From NCBI RefSeq assembly GCF_900090105.1, contig NZ_FMDM01000006.1:1-64000 (forward strand): DNA of 64,000 bases, given 5' to 3'. This DNA is from Micromonospora humi. Lineage in GTDB: Bacteria; Actinomycetota; Actinomycetes; Mycobacteriales; Micromonosporaceae. Position numbers and translations under genes: made by a program. Below are positions 1 through 7,860 of the stretch, one piece after another (the stretch's first letter is position 1; each line of letters opens with the position of its first letter). The notes beneath the pieces are model-generated. The model did not search any database, was not told the origin of the DNA, and saw nothing but the letters and a program-made list of their open reading frames with translations.

Positions 1-768
1 GGGGATGCGGGGGTGCCGATCCGGATCGGGGTGAACGCCGGTTCGTTGGACAAGCGGCTGTTGGCCAAGTACGGGCGGGCCACGGCTGAGGCGTTGGTGG
101 AGTCGGCGTTGTGGGAGTGCTCGTTGTTCGAGGAGCACGGTTTCCGCGACATCAAGATCTCGGTGAAGCACAACGACCCGGTGGTGATGATCCGCGCCTA
201 CCGGCAGCTCGCCGAGCGGTGCGACTATCCGCTGCACCTGGGTGTGACGGAGGCGGGTCCGGCGTTTCAGGGCACGATCAAGTCGGCGGTGGCGTTCGGG
301 GCGCTGCTGGCCGAGGGGATCGGCGACACGATCCGGGTGTCGCTGTCCGCGCCGCCGGTGGAGGAGATCAAGGTCGGTAACCAGATCCTGGAGTCGCTGG
401 GTCTGCGCGAGCGTGGCCTGGAGATCGTGTCCTGTCCGTCCTGCGGTCGGGCCCAGGTGGACGTCTACAAGTTGGCCGAGGAGGTCACCGCCGGCCTGGA
501 GGGGCTGCCGGTGCCGCTGCGGGTGGCGGTGATGGGTTGCGTGGTCAACGGTCCGGGTGAGGCCCGCGAGGCCGACCTGGGTGTCGCCTCGGGCAACGGC
601 AAGGGTCAGATCTTCGTCAAGGGCAAGGTCGTCAAGACCGTTCCCGAGGCGCAGATCGTGGAGACCCTGATCGAGGAGGCGCTGCGCATCGCCGACGAGA
701 TGGGCGCCGAGATCCCCGAAGAACTACGCGAGCTGCTGCCCGGCGGCGCCACCGTCACCGTGCACTGA
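1..768 (+). CDS. ispG: 4-hydroxy-3-methylbut-2-enyl diphosphate synthase IspG, 5' part missing
   Basis: This is the C-terminal two thirds of IspG (GcpE), the iron-sulfur enzyme that reduces 2-C-methylerythritol cyclodiphosphate in the non-mevalonate isoprenoid pathway. The reading frame is open from base 1, so the start lies outside the window; about 255 of a usual 380-390 residues are present. The stretch [11 protein letters not shown] begins the visible part. The [4Fe-4S] ligands are visible in [11 protein letters not shown] and in [10 protein letters not shown] near the C-terminus. In related actinobacteria ispG is normally followed by housekeeping genes; here it runs, after 18 bp, into a specialised-metabolism gene. 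Identification is secure. Confidence 0.96.
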   Translation, partial: GDAGVPIRIGVNAGSLDKRLLAKYGRATAEALVESALWECSLFEEHGFRDIKISVKHNDPVVMIRAYRQLAERCDYPLHLGVTEAGPAFQGTIKSAVAFGALLAEGIGDTIRVSLSAPPVEEIKVGNQILESLGLRERGLEIVSCPSCGRAQVDVYKLAEEVTAGLEGLPVPLRVAVMGCVVNGPGEAREADLGVASGNGKGQIFVKGKVVKTVPEAQIVETLIEEALRIADEMGAEIPEELRELLPGGATVTVH

Positions 769-786
769 ACCCCTCAAGGAGAATCG

Positions 787-1896
787 ATGACCACGTCGTT
801 CGGCACCACCTCGCCGCTGGACCGCCCCTGGGACGAGCCCCTCGCGGCCGAGGAGCTCATCGCGGCGGCGATGGAGTGGCACTTCGACCCCAGCACCGGC
901 TCGCCCTTCTGGCTGGACCAGGCGAAGAGCTTCGACTTCGACCCCCGCGCCGACGTCCGGTCGATCGCGGACCTGACGATGTTCCCGAACATCGTGGACC
1001 AGCTGCGCGACGTACCGGTCCGCGACCTGATCCCCCGCGGTTACGGGGACGACTACGTCCAGCCCCTCGTCGCCGAGAGCGGCGGCACCACCGGCCCGCC
1101 CAAGCGCCTGATGTGGATGGCCGAGACGCTCGAGCAGGCGACGGCCTGGCACGCGGCCGGGCTGGCCCAGCACGGCGCGATCCGGCGCGGCGGGGACTGG
1201 CTCTGCATGGGCCCCACCGACCCGCACATGGCCGGGCACCTGATCCGCGCCACCGCGGCGAAGTTCCACGCGATGTGCTTCCTGCTCGACCTCGACCCCC
1301 GCTGGGTGAAGCGACTGATCGCCCGGGGCGCCACCGACGAGGTCGCGCAGTACGTCGAGCACGTCGTCGACCAGGCCGAGTGGATCCTGCGGAGCCAGGA
1401 CATCTCGGTGTTCTACAGCACTCCCCCGCTGCTCGACGCGCTCTGCCGCCGGAGCGGCATGGTCGAGCTGATCAACGAGCGGGTGGACGTGATCGGCTGG
1501 GGCGGCACGAAGATGGACATCGAGGCCCGCAACCGGTACCAGCGTGACGTCTTTCCCGGCGTCCGGTTCATCGGTGGTTACGCGAGCACGATGATCGTCG
1601 GCGGCATCGTCGAACGCGCCGGCGGTTCCGGCGAGGACGCGGCGATCTTCGACCCGCCCTCCCCGGTGACGATCTTCTCGGTGATCGACCCGGCCACCGG
1701 CGAGAACGTGCCCTACGGGGAGCGGGGGCAGGTGCTCCAGCACCACATCAGCCGCGGGCTGCTGCTGCCCAACAACCTGGAGCGTGACTCCGCCATCCGC
1801 CTGCCGCACCCCCGCAACAGCGGTGGCGACTCCATCGCCGACGTGCAGCCGGTGACGGAGTTCTCCGGCAAGCCGGTCGTCGAGGGCGTGTACTGA
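787..1896 (+). CDS. EhpF-like adenylate-forming enzyme (phenazine antibiotic biosynthesis-type protein)
   Basis: The 369-residue protein has the phosphate-binding motif of the acyl/aryl-CoA ligase superfamily at residues 97-106 (ESGGTTGPPK), followed by a long AMP-binding domain, but it is short and appears to lack the mobile C-terminal subdomain. Length and overall pattern match proteins annotated as phenazine antibiotic biosynthesis proteins. Their type member EhpF is thought to activate a phenazine carboxylate for reduction in griseoluteic acid biosynthesis. No phenazine core genes are visible here, so the substrate is unknown. A good ribosome site (AAGGAGA) precedes the ATG. The next gene starts 1 bp after the stop, so the two are co-transcribed. 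Family assignment is fairly sure; the carboxylate it activates is not known. Confidence 0.78.
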   Translation: MTTSFGTTSPLDRPWDEPLAAEELIAAAMEWHFDPSTGSPFWLDQAKSFDFDPRADVRSIADLTMFPNIVDQLRDVPVRDLIPRGYGDDYVQPLVAESGGTTGPPKRLMWMAETLEQATAWHAAGLAQHGAIRRGGDWLCMGPTDPHMAGHLIRATAAKFHAMCFLLDLDPRWVKRLIARGATDEVAQYVEHVVDQAEWILRSQDISVFYSTPPLLDALCRRSGMVELINERVDVIGWGGTKMDIEARNRYQRDVFPGVRFIGGYASTMIVGGIVERAGGSGEDAAIFDPPSPVTIFSVIDPATGENVPYGERGQVLQHHISRGLLLPNNLERDSAIRLPHPRNSGGDSIADVQPVTEFSGKPVVEGVY

Positions 1897-1897
1897 C

Positions 1898-3286
1898 ATG
1901 GCGGAGAGCATCGGCTGGCTGCTGCGCGACATGCGCCGGGCCCGCAAGGGCGGACCGGAGGCCGTCGCCCGGCGCCAGCGCGCGCGGCTCAGCCGGCTGG
2001 TGGCGCACGCGCGGGCCCGCTCGCCCTACTACCGGGAGCTCTACCGGGGGCTGCCCGACGAAGTGGACGACGTCCGCCGGCTGCCCACCACCGACAAGCG
2101 CACGCTGATGGCGAACTTCGACCGGTGGTGCACCGACCGGCGGGTCACCCTGGATCTCGCCCGGGACTTCATCGACGACCCGTCCCGGGTCGGCCAGCCG
2201 TTCCTGGACTCCTACCGGGTGGGAACCAGTTCGGGCAGCAGCGGCGTCCGCGGGATCTTCCTGTTCGACGACCGGAGCACCGCGGTCACCAGCGCGATGG
2301 CCCTGCGCGCCTTCGGCCGCTGGCTGCGCTGGCCGGACGCCGCCCGCATCCTCGCCGGCGGCGCGCGGGCGGCCACGATCCTCGCCACCGGGGGGCACTT
2401 CGGTTCGTCGACGGTGCTTCCGCGGCGTCCCGACGGTCGCCGGGTGGGCGAGGACCGGCTCCGGGTCTTCTCCGTCTTCTCCCCGCTGCCGGAGCTGGTG
2501 GCGCAGCTGAACGAGTTCCGTCCCCACGTCCTGATCGGCTACGCGGGCCAGCTCGCCCTGCTCGCCGGCGAGCAGGAGGCCGGCCGGCTGCGGATCCGAC
2601 CGACTCTCGTGGTGCTCGGCGCCGAGGGCCTCTCCGCCCAGGGCTACCGACGCATCGCGTCGGTCTTCCGGGCCCGGATCGGCAACGGCTACGGCGCCTG
2701 CGAGTTCATGTCGACGGCCGCCAGTTGTCCGGAGAGCTGGCTGCACGTCAACAGCGACTGGGTGGTCGTCGAGCCGGTCGACCGGGACCACCGGCCCGTC
2801 GCCCCGGGCGAGGTGTCCCACACCGTGCTGATCACCAACCTCGCGAACGAGGTGCAGCCGGTGCTCCGCTACGACCTCGGGGACTCGTTGCTCCTGCGTC
2901 CGGACCCGTGTCCCTGCGGTGACCCGTTCCCGGCGATCAGGGCGCAGGGCCGGGCGAGCGACCCGCTGGTGTTCGAGGACGGTCACGGCGGCCAGGTGCC
3001 GGTCGCCCCGGTGGCGTTGGCCGGCGTCATCGACCGAGCGCCCGGGCTGGAGTTGGCGCAGGTCCACCAGACCTCGCCACGCAGCCTCAGCGTCCGCATG
3101 CGTACCGCCCACCACGCCGACCCGACCGAGCTTCGACTCCTCGTGCACGGCGAGATCCAGACGTTCCTCCAGGCCCATCAGCTCCCGGACATCGAGGTGA
3201 CGTGGAGCGACGAGCCGCCCGAGCAGTCCGCCGGCGGCAAGTATCGCCTGATCATCCCGTTCGCCGGTGAGCTGGACAAGTCCTGA
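1898..3286 (+). CDS. PaaK/CapK-like AMP-dependent ligase
   Basis: A 462-residue adenylate-forming protein of the phenylacetate-CoA ligase (PaaK/CapK) branch. The N-terminus carries the typical ARSPYYRELY segment. The glycine/serine-rich phosphate loop GTSSGSSGV is at residues 109-117. GYGACEF matches the YGxxE core motif, and RYDLGDS with a following cysteine-rich CPCG is typical of PaaK homologues. It probably adenylates a carboxylic acid and transfers it to CoA or another acceptor. It sits 1 bp behind the EhpF-like gene and 29 bp ahead of a 2-oxoglutarate oxygenase, so the three likely act in one pathway. The substrate cannot be read from the sequence. Confidence 0.82.
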   Translation: MAESIGWLLRDMRRARKGGPEAVARRQRARLSRLVAHARARSPYYRELYRGLPDEVDDVRRLPTTDKRTLMANFDRWCTDRRVTLDLARDFIDDPSRVGQPFLDSYRVGTSSGSSGVRGIFLFDDRSTAVTSAMALRAFGRWLRWPDAARILAGGARAATILATGGHFGSSTVLPRRPDGRRVGEDRLRVFSVFSPLPELVAQLNEFRPHVLIGYAGQLALLAGEQEAGRLRIRPTLVVLGAEGLSAQGYRRIASVFRARIGNGYGACEFMSTAASCPESWLHVNSDWVVVEPVDRDHRPVAPGEVSHTVLITNLANEVQPVLRYDLGDSLLLRPDPCPCGDPFPAIRAQGRASDPLVFEDGHGGQVPVAPVALAGVIDRAPGLELAQVHQTSPRSLSVRMRTAHHADPTELRLLVHGEIQTFLQAHQLPDIEVTWSDEPPEQSAGGKYRLIIPFAGELDKS

Positions 3287-3315
3287 CCGGTGGGACGGAA
3301 GAAGGAGAGTTGCAC

Positions 3316-4341
3316 GTGACCCACGCGTCGTTGGCCGACCAGGCCGTAGATGACCGATCCGACAGTGCGTCGGGATACACGCTGTCCCCGCACGAGGTCG
3401 ACCAGGTGGCGCTGGTGGTGGAGCGGTTGCGGTCGAGAGTGTCCGAGGTCGACCGGCCCGAGACGGTGACCGCCGCCCAACTGCTCCACGGTCACCTGCC
3501 GGAGGGGCTGCTCCGGGCCCTGGAGCACTTCCGCCGCTACGGCAACCCGGACGGCGGCCTGACCATCCGGAACCTGCCGCTACCGGCCGACCTTCCGCCG
3601 ACTCCCCAGGCCGTCAACTCGGTGGCGGTGGAGTGCACCACGTCGGCCGCCCTGCTCCTGCTGCTGATGTCACGGATGGGCGACCCCATCTCGTACGCCG
3701 AGGAGAAGCACGGCGCGCTGATCCACGACATCTGCCCCGTCCCCGGGGAGGAGGATCAGCAGCAGAACACCGGGGCGGTCTACTTCAAGCTGCACACCGA
3801 GAACGCCTTCCACGTCAGCCGACCGGATTTCCTCGGCCTGCTGTGCCTGCGGCCTGACCACGACCAGCGGGCGGCCTCCATCACCAGCTCGATCAGCCGG
3901 GCGGTGCGGCTGCTCGACCCGGTCGACGACGCGGTGCTGCGGCAGCCGAGATTCCGCACCCGGCTCGCGCCGTCGTTCTGCCGCGGCCAGGTGAGCCGGC
4001 CCTATCTCGACCCGGCGCCGGTGCTGGCCGGCAGCCCGGCCCACCCGTTGCTCACCGTCGACTTCGACGACACCGCGCCGTGCGACCCGCAGGCCGAGGC
4101 GGCGTTGGACGCCCTGCACACCGCACTGCAGGCCGTCCGCCGCGAAGCGGTGCTGCTCAGCGGCGACCTGGTCATCATCGACAACTCCACCACTGTCCAC
4201 GGTCGGAGCGAGTTCACTCCCCGCTACGACGGTGCGGACCGTTGGCTCCAGCGGATGTTCGTGGTGCGGTCGCTGCGTAACGCCCTGGACCTGCTCGACC
4301 CGGCGGGAAGTTACCGGTGCAGGGCCCTCGCGGTGCCGTGA
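3316..4341 (+). CDS. Clavaminate-synthase-like Fe(II)/2-oxoglutarate oxygenase
   Basis: The protein resembles the AsnO/VioC/clavaminate synthase group, which hydroxylate free amino acids or small amino-acid-derived substrates. The iron triad is visible as His160-x-Glu162 in LHTENAFH and His295 in VHGRSEF. The downstream DRWLQR arginine (about residue 313) would bind 2-oxoglutarate. I chose the GTG at 3316 because the GGAG at 3304-3307 is then 8 bases away; a TTG at 3310 would be too close. It follows the two ligase genes and ends 31 bp inside the convergent LuxR-type gene. Function as a tailoring hydroxylase or desaturase is inferred from the family. Confidence 0.85.
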   Translation: MTHASLADQAVDDRSDSASGYTLSPHEVDQVALVVERLRSRVSEVDRPETVTAAQLLHGHLPEGLLRALEHFRRYGNPDGGLTIRNLPLPADLPPTPQAVNSVAVECTTSAALLLLLMSRMGDPISYAEEKHGALIHDICPVPGEEDQQQNTGAVYFKLHTENAFHVSRPDFLGLLCLRPDHDQRAASITSSISRAVRLLDPVDDAVLRQPRFRTRLAPSFCRGQVSRPYLDPAPVLAGSPAHPLLTVDFDDTAPCDPQAEAALDALHTALQAVRREAVLLSGDLVIIDNSTTVHGRSEFTPRYDGADRWLQRMFVVRSLRNALDLLDPAGSYRCRALAVP

Positions 4342-5027
4342 TCCGGGTCCGGCGCCTCGGCCGGCGGTTGCGTACGCTGCGGCGAGTAGAAGCGTGAGCG
4401 GTATGCCACCGCGACCGCCTCGCCGCGGCTACGGACCCCCAACTTGCGCAACAGCCGGGACACGTAGGCGCGCACGGTGGCGGTGGTGACGGACATGGCC
4501 GTGGCGATCTCCTCGGTGGACTCGCCGTTGGCGAGCCGCTGGAGGGTCTCGCGTTCCCTCGGCAGCAGGGCGCGGATCACGTCCGACCGGCTGGGCCCGT
4601 CGTAGGTGTTGTCGAAGCAGCCGGCCAGGTATCCGATCATCTGCCGGGCGAGCGGCGCCGAGACGAAGGCGTTGCCCGCCTCGGCGGCTCCGAGCGCCTG
4701 CGGCAGGTCGTTGGCGAGCCGGTCGCGCAGCACGTAGCCACTGGCCCCGCCACTCATGCCATGCCAGACCGTGGAGCCGCTGCCGTTGACCGCGACCACC
4801 ACCAGCGCCGCTTCGGTGCGGTCGATCAGCTCGCCGACCGTGCGTCGATCGTCGGTGAGCAGGGTGCTGGACAGCACCAGTACGTCCGGTCGGCGCTGCC
4901 GGACCGAGTCGGTCGCCTGCCCCAGGCTCTCTCCTTCGCCGATCACGTCGTGGTCCGTGAGGTTGTCCACCACCTTGCGGATCAGCCTGCGTCCCATGGC
5001 GTCGGAGTCCGCAATGATCACCTGCAT
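4311..5027 (-). CDS. LuxR/NarL-type regulator with atypical receiver domain
   Basis: A 238-residue protein with an N-terminal receiver-like domain and a C-terminal LuxR helix-turn-helix (LLPRERETLQRLANG through the RLLRKLGV recognition helix, about residues 158-210). The acidic pair Asp7/Asp9 is present. The residue expected to be the phosphorylated aspartate is Ser53 (VLVLSSTL), and the conserved Lys is Arg (GYVLRD). It is therefore probably not switched by classical phosphorylation. No sensor kinase is adjacent. It is divergent from afsA and convergent with the oxygenase, a typical place for a cluster-situated regulator. Its 3' end overlaps the oxygenase by 31 bp. Confidence 0.86.
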   Translation of the reverse strand: MQVIIADSDAMGRRLIRKVVDNLTDHDVIGEGESLGQATDSVRQRRPDVLVLSSTLLTDDRRTVGELIDRTEAALVVVAVNGSGSTVWHGMSGGASGYVLRDRLANDLPQALGAAEAGNAFVSAPLARQMIGYLAGCFDNTYDGPSRSDVIRALLPRERETLQRLANGESTEEIATAMSVTTATVRAYVSRLLRKLGVRSRGEAVAVAYRSRFYSPQRTQPPAEAPDPDHGTARALHR

Positions 5028-5100
5028 CGATAGCCTCGCTCAGTCGTGCTCCCCCGTGGGAGACATCGGACGGGTCATGCGTGGACGATGCTTGAAATAA

Positions 5101-5120
5101 AAAACCGACCGCCCGGTTTT
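5101..5120. promoter_or_regulatory. Candidate ARE-type operator (gamma-butyrolactone receptor site) 1
   Basis: A perfect inverted repeat, AAAACCG (5101-5107) and CGGTTTT (5114-5120), separated by 6 bases. It lies about 75 bp upstream of the LuxR-type gene and 166 bp upstream of afsA. ArpA/ScbR-type receptors bind AT-flanked palindromes with an ACCG/CGGT core, and such sites commonly sit between afsA homologues and neighbouring regulators. Binding by the TetR protein at 6215-6868 is inferred. Confidence 0.6.
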
Positions 5121-5230
5121 GTCAACTGTGTGACCTCAATTGATCACCGTGCGTCACGACGGTCCATCCGTGCGCCGGTCGGTGCCGTCGACGGGATTCG
5201 TCGAACGGAGCCGCCGTCGACTGGTAAGAA

Positions 5231-5242
5231 GACCGTCCGGTC
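5231..5242. promoter_or_regulatory. Candidate ARE-type operator 2, close to afsA
   Basis: GACCG (5231-5235) and CGGTC (5238-5242) form a short perfect palindrome flanked by A/T-rich ends (AAGAA upstream, TATTATTCTT downstream), 45 bp before the afsA start. Core and flanks resemble the upstream candidate. The position would overlap the afsA promoter, consistent with repression by the linked receptor. This is a pattern match only. Confidence 0.45.
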
Positions 5243-5286
5243 GGTATTATTCTTCGAGGTTCGTGGATGGATGACGGGGGAAGACG

Positions 5287-6234
5287 ATGAGTCGCCAGGT
5301 CGATGCCCTACGCCTCACCACACCGGAAATCGCACCATCTCCCACCATTCCGCCGGTGTCCTACGAGTCCACCGTTCCGCGACGACTCGTCCATCGCGCG
5401 GCGGTCTCGGAGGTGTTGCTGACGAGTTGGCACCGCACCGGGGACGACGCTTTTGTCTGTGGCGCGCAGTGGCCTGCGGGGCACCGTTTGTACGCCCCCG
5501 CCGGGAATGCATTCGACACGCTCGTCATCATCGAGACCGTGCGCCAGGCCGGAATTCTGGTCAGTCACGAGGGCTACGGCATTCCCCGGCACAATCCCTT
5601 CATCATGCAGCGGCTGCGGTGGCGACGCGAGGCCGCGCTCCTCCGCGGCTCCGACAGCCCGTTCAACAGCGCCGTGACGGTGCGGATCGCCGACGCGCGC
5701 GTTCGGCCGGGCGGCACGGCCGCCATCCGCTTCGAGTTCGAGGTGCACCGCGGCCGGCGGTGCCTGGCCACCGCCACCGGCTGGGCCCGGTGCGTCACCC
5801 CGGCCACCTACCAGCGGCTTCGATGGGGCGACCGGACACCGGGGTCGACGCGGCCCCGCCCGCTGGCGGCGGCCGAGCCCACCGCTGTCGGCCGCGCCGA
5901 TCCACGCGACGTGGTGGTCGCCCTGCCGGACGGCGACCACGGCGCGGAACTGCGGGTGCCGGCCGACCACCCGGTCTTCTTCGATCACCCGCTCGACCAC
6001 GTGCCCGGCATGATGATCTACGAGGCGATGCGGCAGGCCGCCTCGCTGGCCGCGAAGAGACCGCTGTCCATGGTGGGCGGCACCGCCGACTTCACCTATT
6101 TCATCGACATCGACCAGCCCTGCCACGTGACCACCACGTTCGAAACGGGAGGCGAGGCGCTGGAAGCAGCCGTCCAATTCACCCAGAATGGACGTGTCGC
6201 GGCAAACGGCTCCGTCACACTGGCTGAGCGCTGA
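5287..6234 (+). CDS. afsA: AfsA-type gamma-butyrolactone signal synthase
   Basis: A 315-residue AfsA/ScbA family protein made of two hot-dog-like AfsA repeats. The first repeat carries VPRRLVHRAAVSEVLLT (residues 30-46) and ETVRQAG (83-89); the second carries FDHPLDHVPGMMIYEAMRQA (232-251). Both are hallmarks of the family. Family members condense a beta-ketoacyl thioester with dihydroxyacetone phosphate to give the precursor of an A-factor-like autoregulator. A purine-rich ribosome site (GGGGGAAG) precedes the ATG. Two palindromes resembling receptor operators lie upstream. The last 20 bp overlap the convergent TetR gene. The symbol marks the family; the actual butyrolactone (or furan/butenolide) made is unknown. 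Confidence 0.93.
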   Translation: MSRQVDALRLTTPEIAPSPTIPPVSYESTVPRRLVHRAAVSEVLLTSWHRTGDDAFVCGAQWPAGHRLYAPAGNAFDTLVIIETVRQAGILVSHEGYGIPRHNPFIMQRLRWRREAALLRGSDSPFNSAVTVRIADARVRPGGTAAIRFEFEVHRGRRCLATATGWARCVTPATYQRLRWGDRTPGSTRPRPLAAAEPTAVGRADPRDVVVALPDGDHGAELRVPADHPVFFDHPLDHVPGMMIYEAMRQAASLAAKRPLSMVGGTADFTYFIDIDQPCHVTTTFETGGEALEAAVQFTQNGRVAANGSVTLAER

Positions 6235-6868
6235 ACTGCGAGCGGGTTTCCGCCGCAACGTCGAGGAAATACCCCAGTCTCGGTTCGGAAACCAACGCGG
6301 GCAGCAGCAGTTGCCACATCTGGGTGACCGCATCGTTCAATTTGGGCCGCTCATCGAGCACGTGGGCCAACAATTGGAGACCGGTGAATGAACCCACGAT
6401 GTAGTGCGCGACGGCGGCCACATCCATCTCCGCCCTGATGTCCGACTCCTCGACGGCCCGATCCAACAGGTCCCTGGTCATGGCGATCCAGTCGAGATAT
6501 GGAGTAGTCCCGCCGTGTTCGAACGAACCCCGCTCCAGCGTCAGCCGAATGCCACCGCGGATCACCGGATCACTGATCATCTGGGCGGCCAGGGCATGGG
6601 ACAGCCTGATCATCGAGGTCAGGGCGGGATTCTCCGGCGCGGCGGCCGACTCGGCGATCCTCATCCAGGTGACGTGTTGGAGCTCCACCACCGCCTGCGC
6701 CAACTCCGACTTGGACCCGAAGTGGAAGTACAACGCGCCCTTGGTGACCCCGGCCGTGGTGATGATGTCCCCGAGGCTCGCCGTGTCGTAGCCGTACCTG
6801 TCGAACACGTCCGCAGCAGCCGCCAGGATCGCCGATCGCGTCTGCTCAGCTCGCGCCTGCTTCGCCAT
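6215..6868 (-). CDS. TetR-family regulator, probable gamma-butyrolactone receptor (ArpA/ScbR type)
   Basis: The N-terminal helix-turn-helix (EQTRSAILAAAADVF through VTKGALYFHFGSKSELA) closely matches ArpA/ScbR-type receptors, where ALYFHF is very common. The remaining ~150 residues form the ligand and dimer domain. Tail-to-tail pairing with the afsA homologue is the classic synthase/receptor arrangement. I start at the ATG at 6868 (MAKQARAEQTR); an in-frame ATG at 6886 would add six residues. By family, it would repress its targets until the signal molecule binds. The candidate operators in front of afsA are its likely targets. Confidence 0.9.
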   Translation of the reverse strand: MAKQARAEQTRSAILAAAADVFDRYGYDTASLGDIITTAGVTKGALYFHFGSKSELAQAVVELQHVTWMRIAESAAAPENPALTSMIRLSHALAAQMISDPVIRGGIRLTLERGSFEHGGTTPYLDWIAMTRDLLDRAVEESDIRAEMDVAAVAHYIVGSFTGLQLLAHVLDERPKLNDAVTQMWQLLLPALVSEPRLGYFLDVAAETRSQFSAQPV

Positions 6869-6945
6869 GGGCGAGATTTTAGGCATTCACCTGGTGGGAC
6901 GGCCACGGCCGAAGGGTTGCCGACCGCCGGGCCGACGGGGGCGAG

Positions 6946-7860
6946 ATGCGTCATCGGGTCCTTCTGACCGGGTCGACCGGGTTCGTCGGTTCGGCCGTCC
7001 TGGCGGTCCTGCTCCGACGCGCGGCGGTCGACGTCCGCGTCCTGCGGCGTCCCGGGCGCGCCGTGTCGCCTCCCGTGACCGTGACGGTCGTCCGGGGGGA
7101 CCTCGCCGAACCCGCGACGCTCGCGGGCGCCTGCGCGGGGGTCGACGTCGTCATCCATGCCGCGTCGTACGTGGGGCCGGACGCGCGTCGCTGCGCCGTG
7201 GTCAACGACCTGGGCACGGCGGCCCTGGCCCGGGCCGCGACCGAAGCCGGTGTACGCCGTCTGGTCTACGTCAGCACCGCGTCCGTCTACGGTCCCGGGC
7301 CGCACCGCGGCGCGGCCGAAGGTGTGCTGGCGACGGCGCCCGCCTCACCGACGAGTGCCAGCCGCCTCGCCGCCGAGGGGTGGGTCGGCTCCGCCGGAGG
7401 GCTGGTACTCCGCCCGCATCTCGTCTACGGGGCCGGCGACCGCTGGGTTCTGCCCGGGCTCGCGGCCCTGCTCGCGGGACCCGGCCTGATCGAGAACGGC
7501 GACGCGCTCATGTCCATGATCGACGTACACGATCTCGCCCGGGTCACGGTGGCGCTGGCACTCGACCGGATCGACGCGCCGACCGCCCCGGTCTACCACG
7601 CGAACCACCCGCGGCCGATCAGTCTGGGCGACGCCCTCGCCGCGCTCGCCGGACGGCTGGATGTCGCCCTGCCGCGCGGCTCCCTGTCCCGCACCGCCGC
7701 CCGGACGCGCCTTCCGCACCTGCCCGACCGGTTGATCGAGCTGGCCGCGGTGGACCACTGGTACGACTCGACCGCGGTGTGGCGGGACGCCGGTATCCCG
7801 CCCGGCCCTCCGGCGGACCGGGGCCTGGCCGACGGGGCCGGCGGCGACCGCCGTCAGTGA
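6946..7860 (+). CDS. NAD(P)-dependent epimerase/dehydratase-like protein with altered active site
   Basis: An extended short-chain dehydrogenase fold: the Rossmann motif TGSTGFVGS lies at residues 8-16 and VYVSTASVYG, containing the usual active-site Ser/Thr, at 107-116. The YxxxK catalytic pair normally expected about 20 residues later is replaced by Thr136 and Arg140 (PTSASRLAAE), so standard SDR chemistry is doubtful. It is divergent from the receptor gene and may act in maturation of the butyrolactone signal, since reductases are often linked to afsA. It may equally act on the product of the neighbouring cluster. It ends 7 bp inside the convergent RiPP gene. Confidence 0.78.
   Translation: MRHRVLLTGSTGFVGSAVLAVLLRRAAVDVRVLRRPGRAVSPPVTVTVVRGDLAEPATLAGACAGVDVVIHAASYVGPDARRCAVVNDLGTAALARAATEAGVRRLVYVSTASVYGPGPHRGAAEGVLATAPASPTSASRLAAEGWVGSAGGLVLRPHLVYGAGDRWVLPGLAALLAGPGLIENGDALMSMIDVHDLARVTVALALDRIDAPTAPVYHANHPRPISLGDALAALAGRLDVALPRGSLSRTAARTRLPHLPDRLIELAAVDHWYDSTAVWRDAGIPPGPPADRGLADGAGGDRRQ

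Noticed and set aside
787..4341. A phenazine biosynthesis cluster
   Set aside because: Only the EhpF-like similarity suggests it. No phzB-G core genes lie in the window, so calling it a phenazine cluster would be unfounded.
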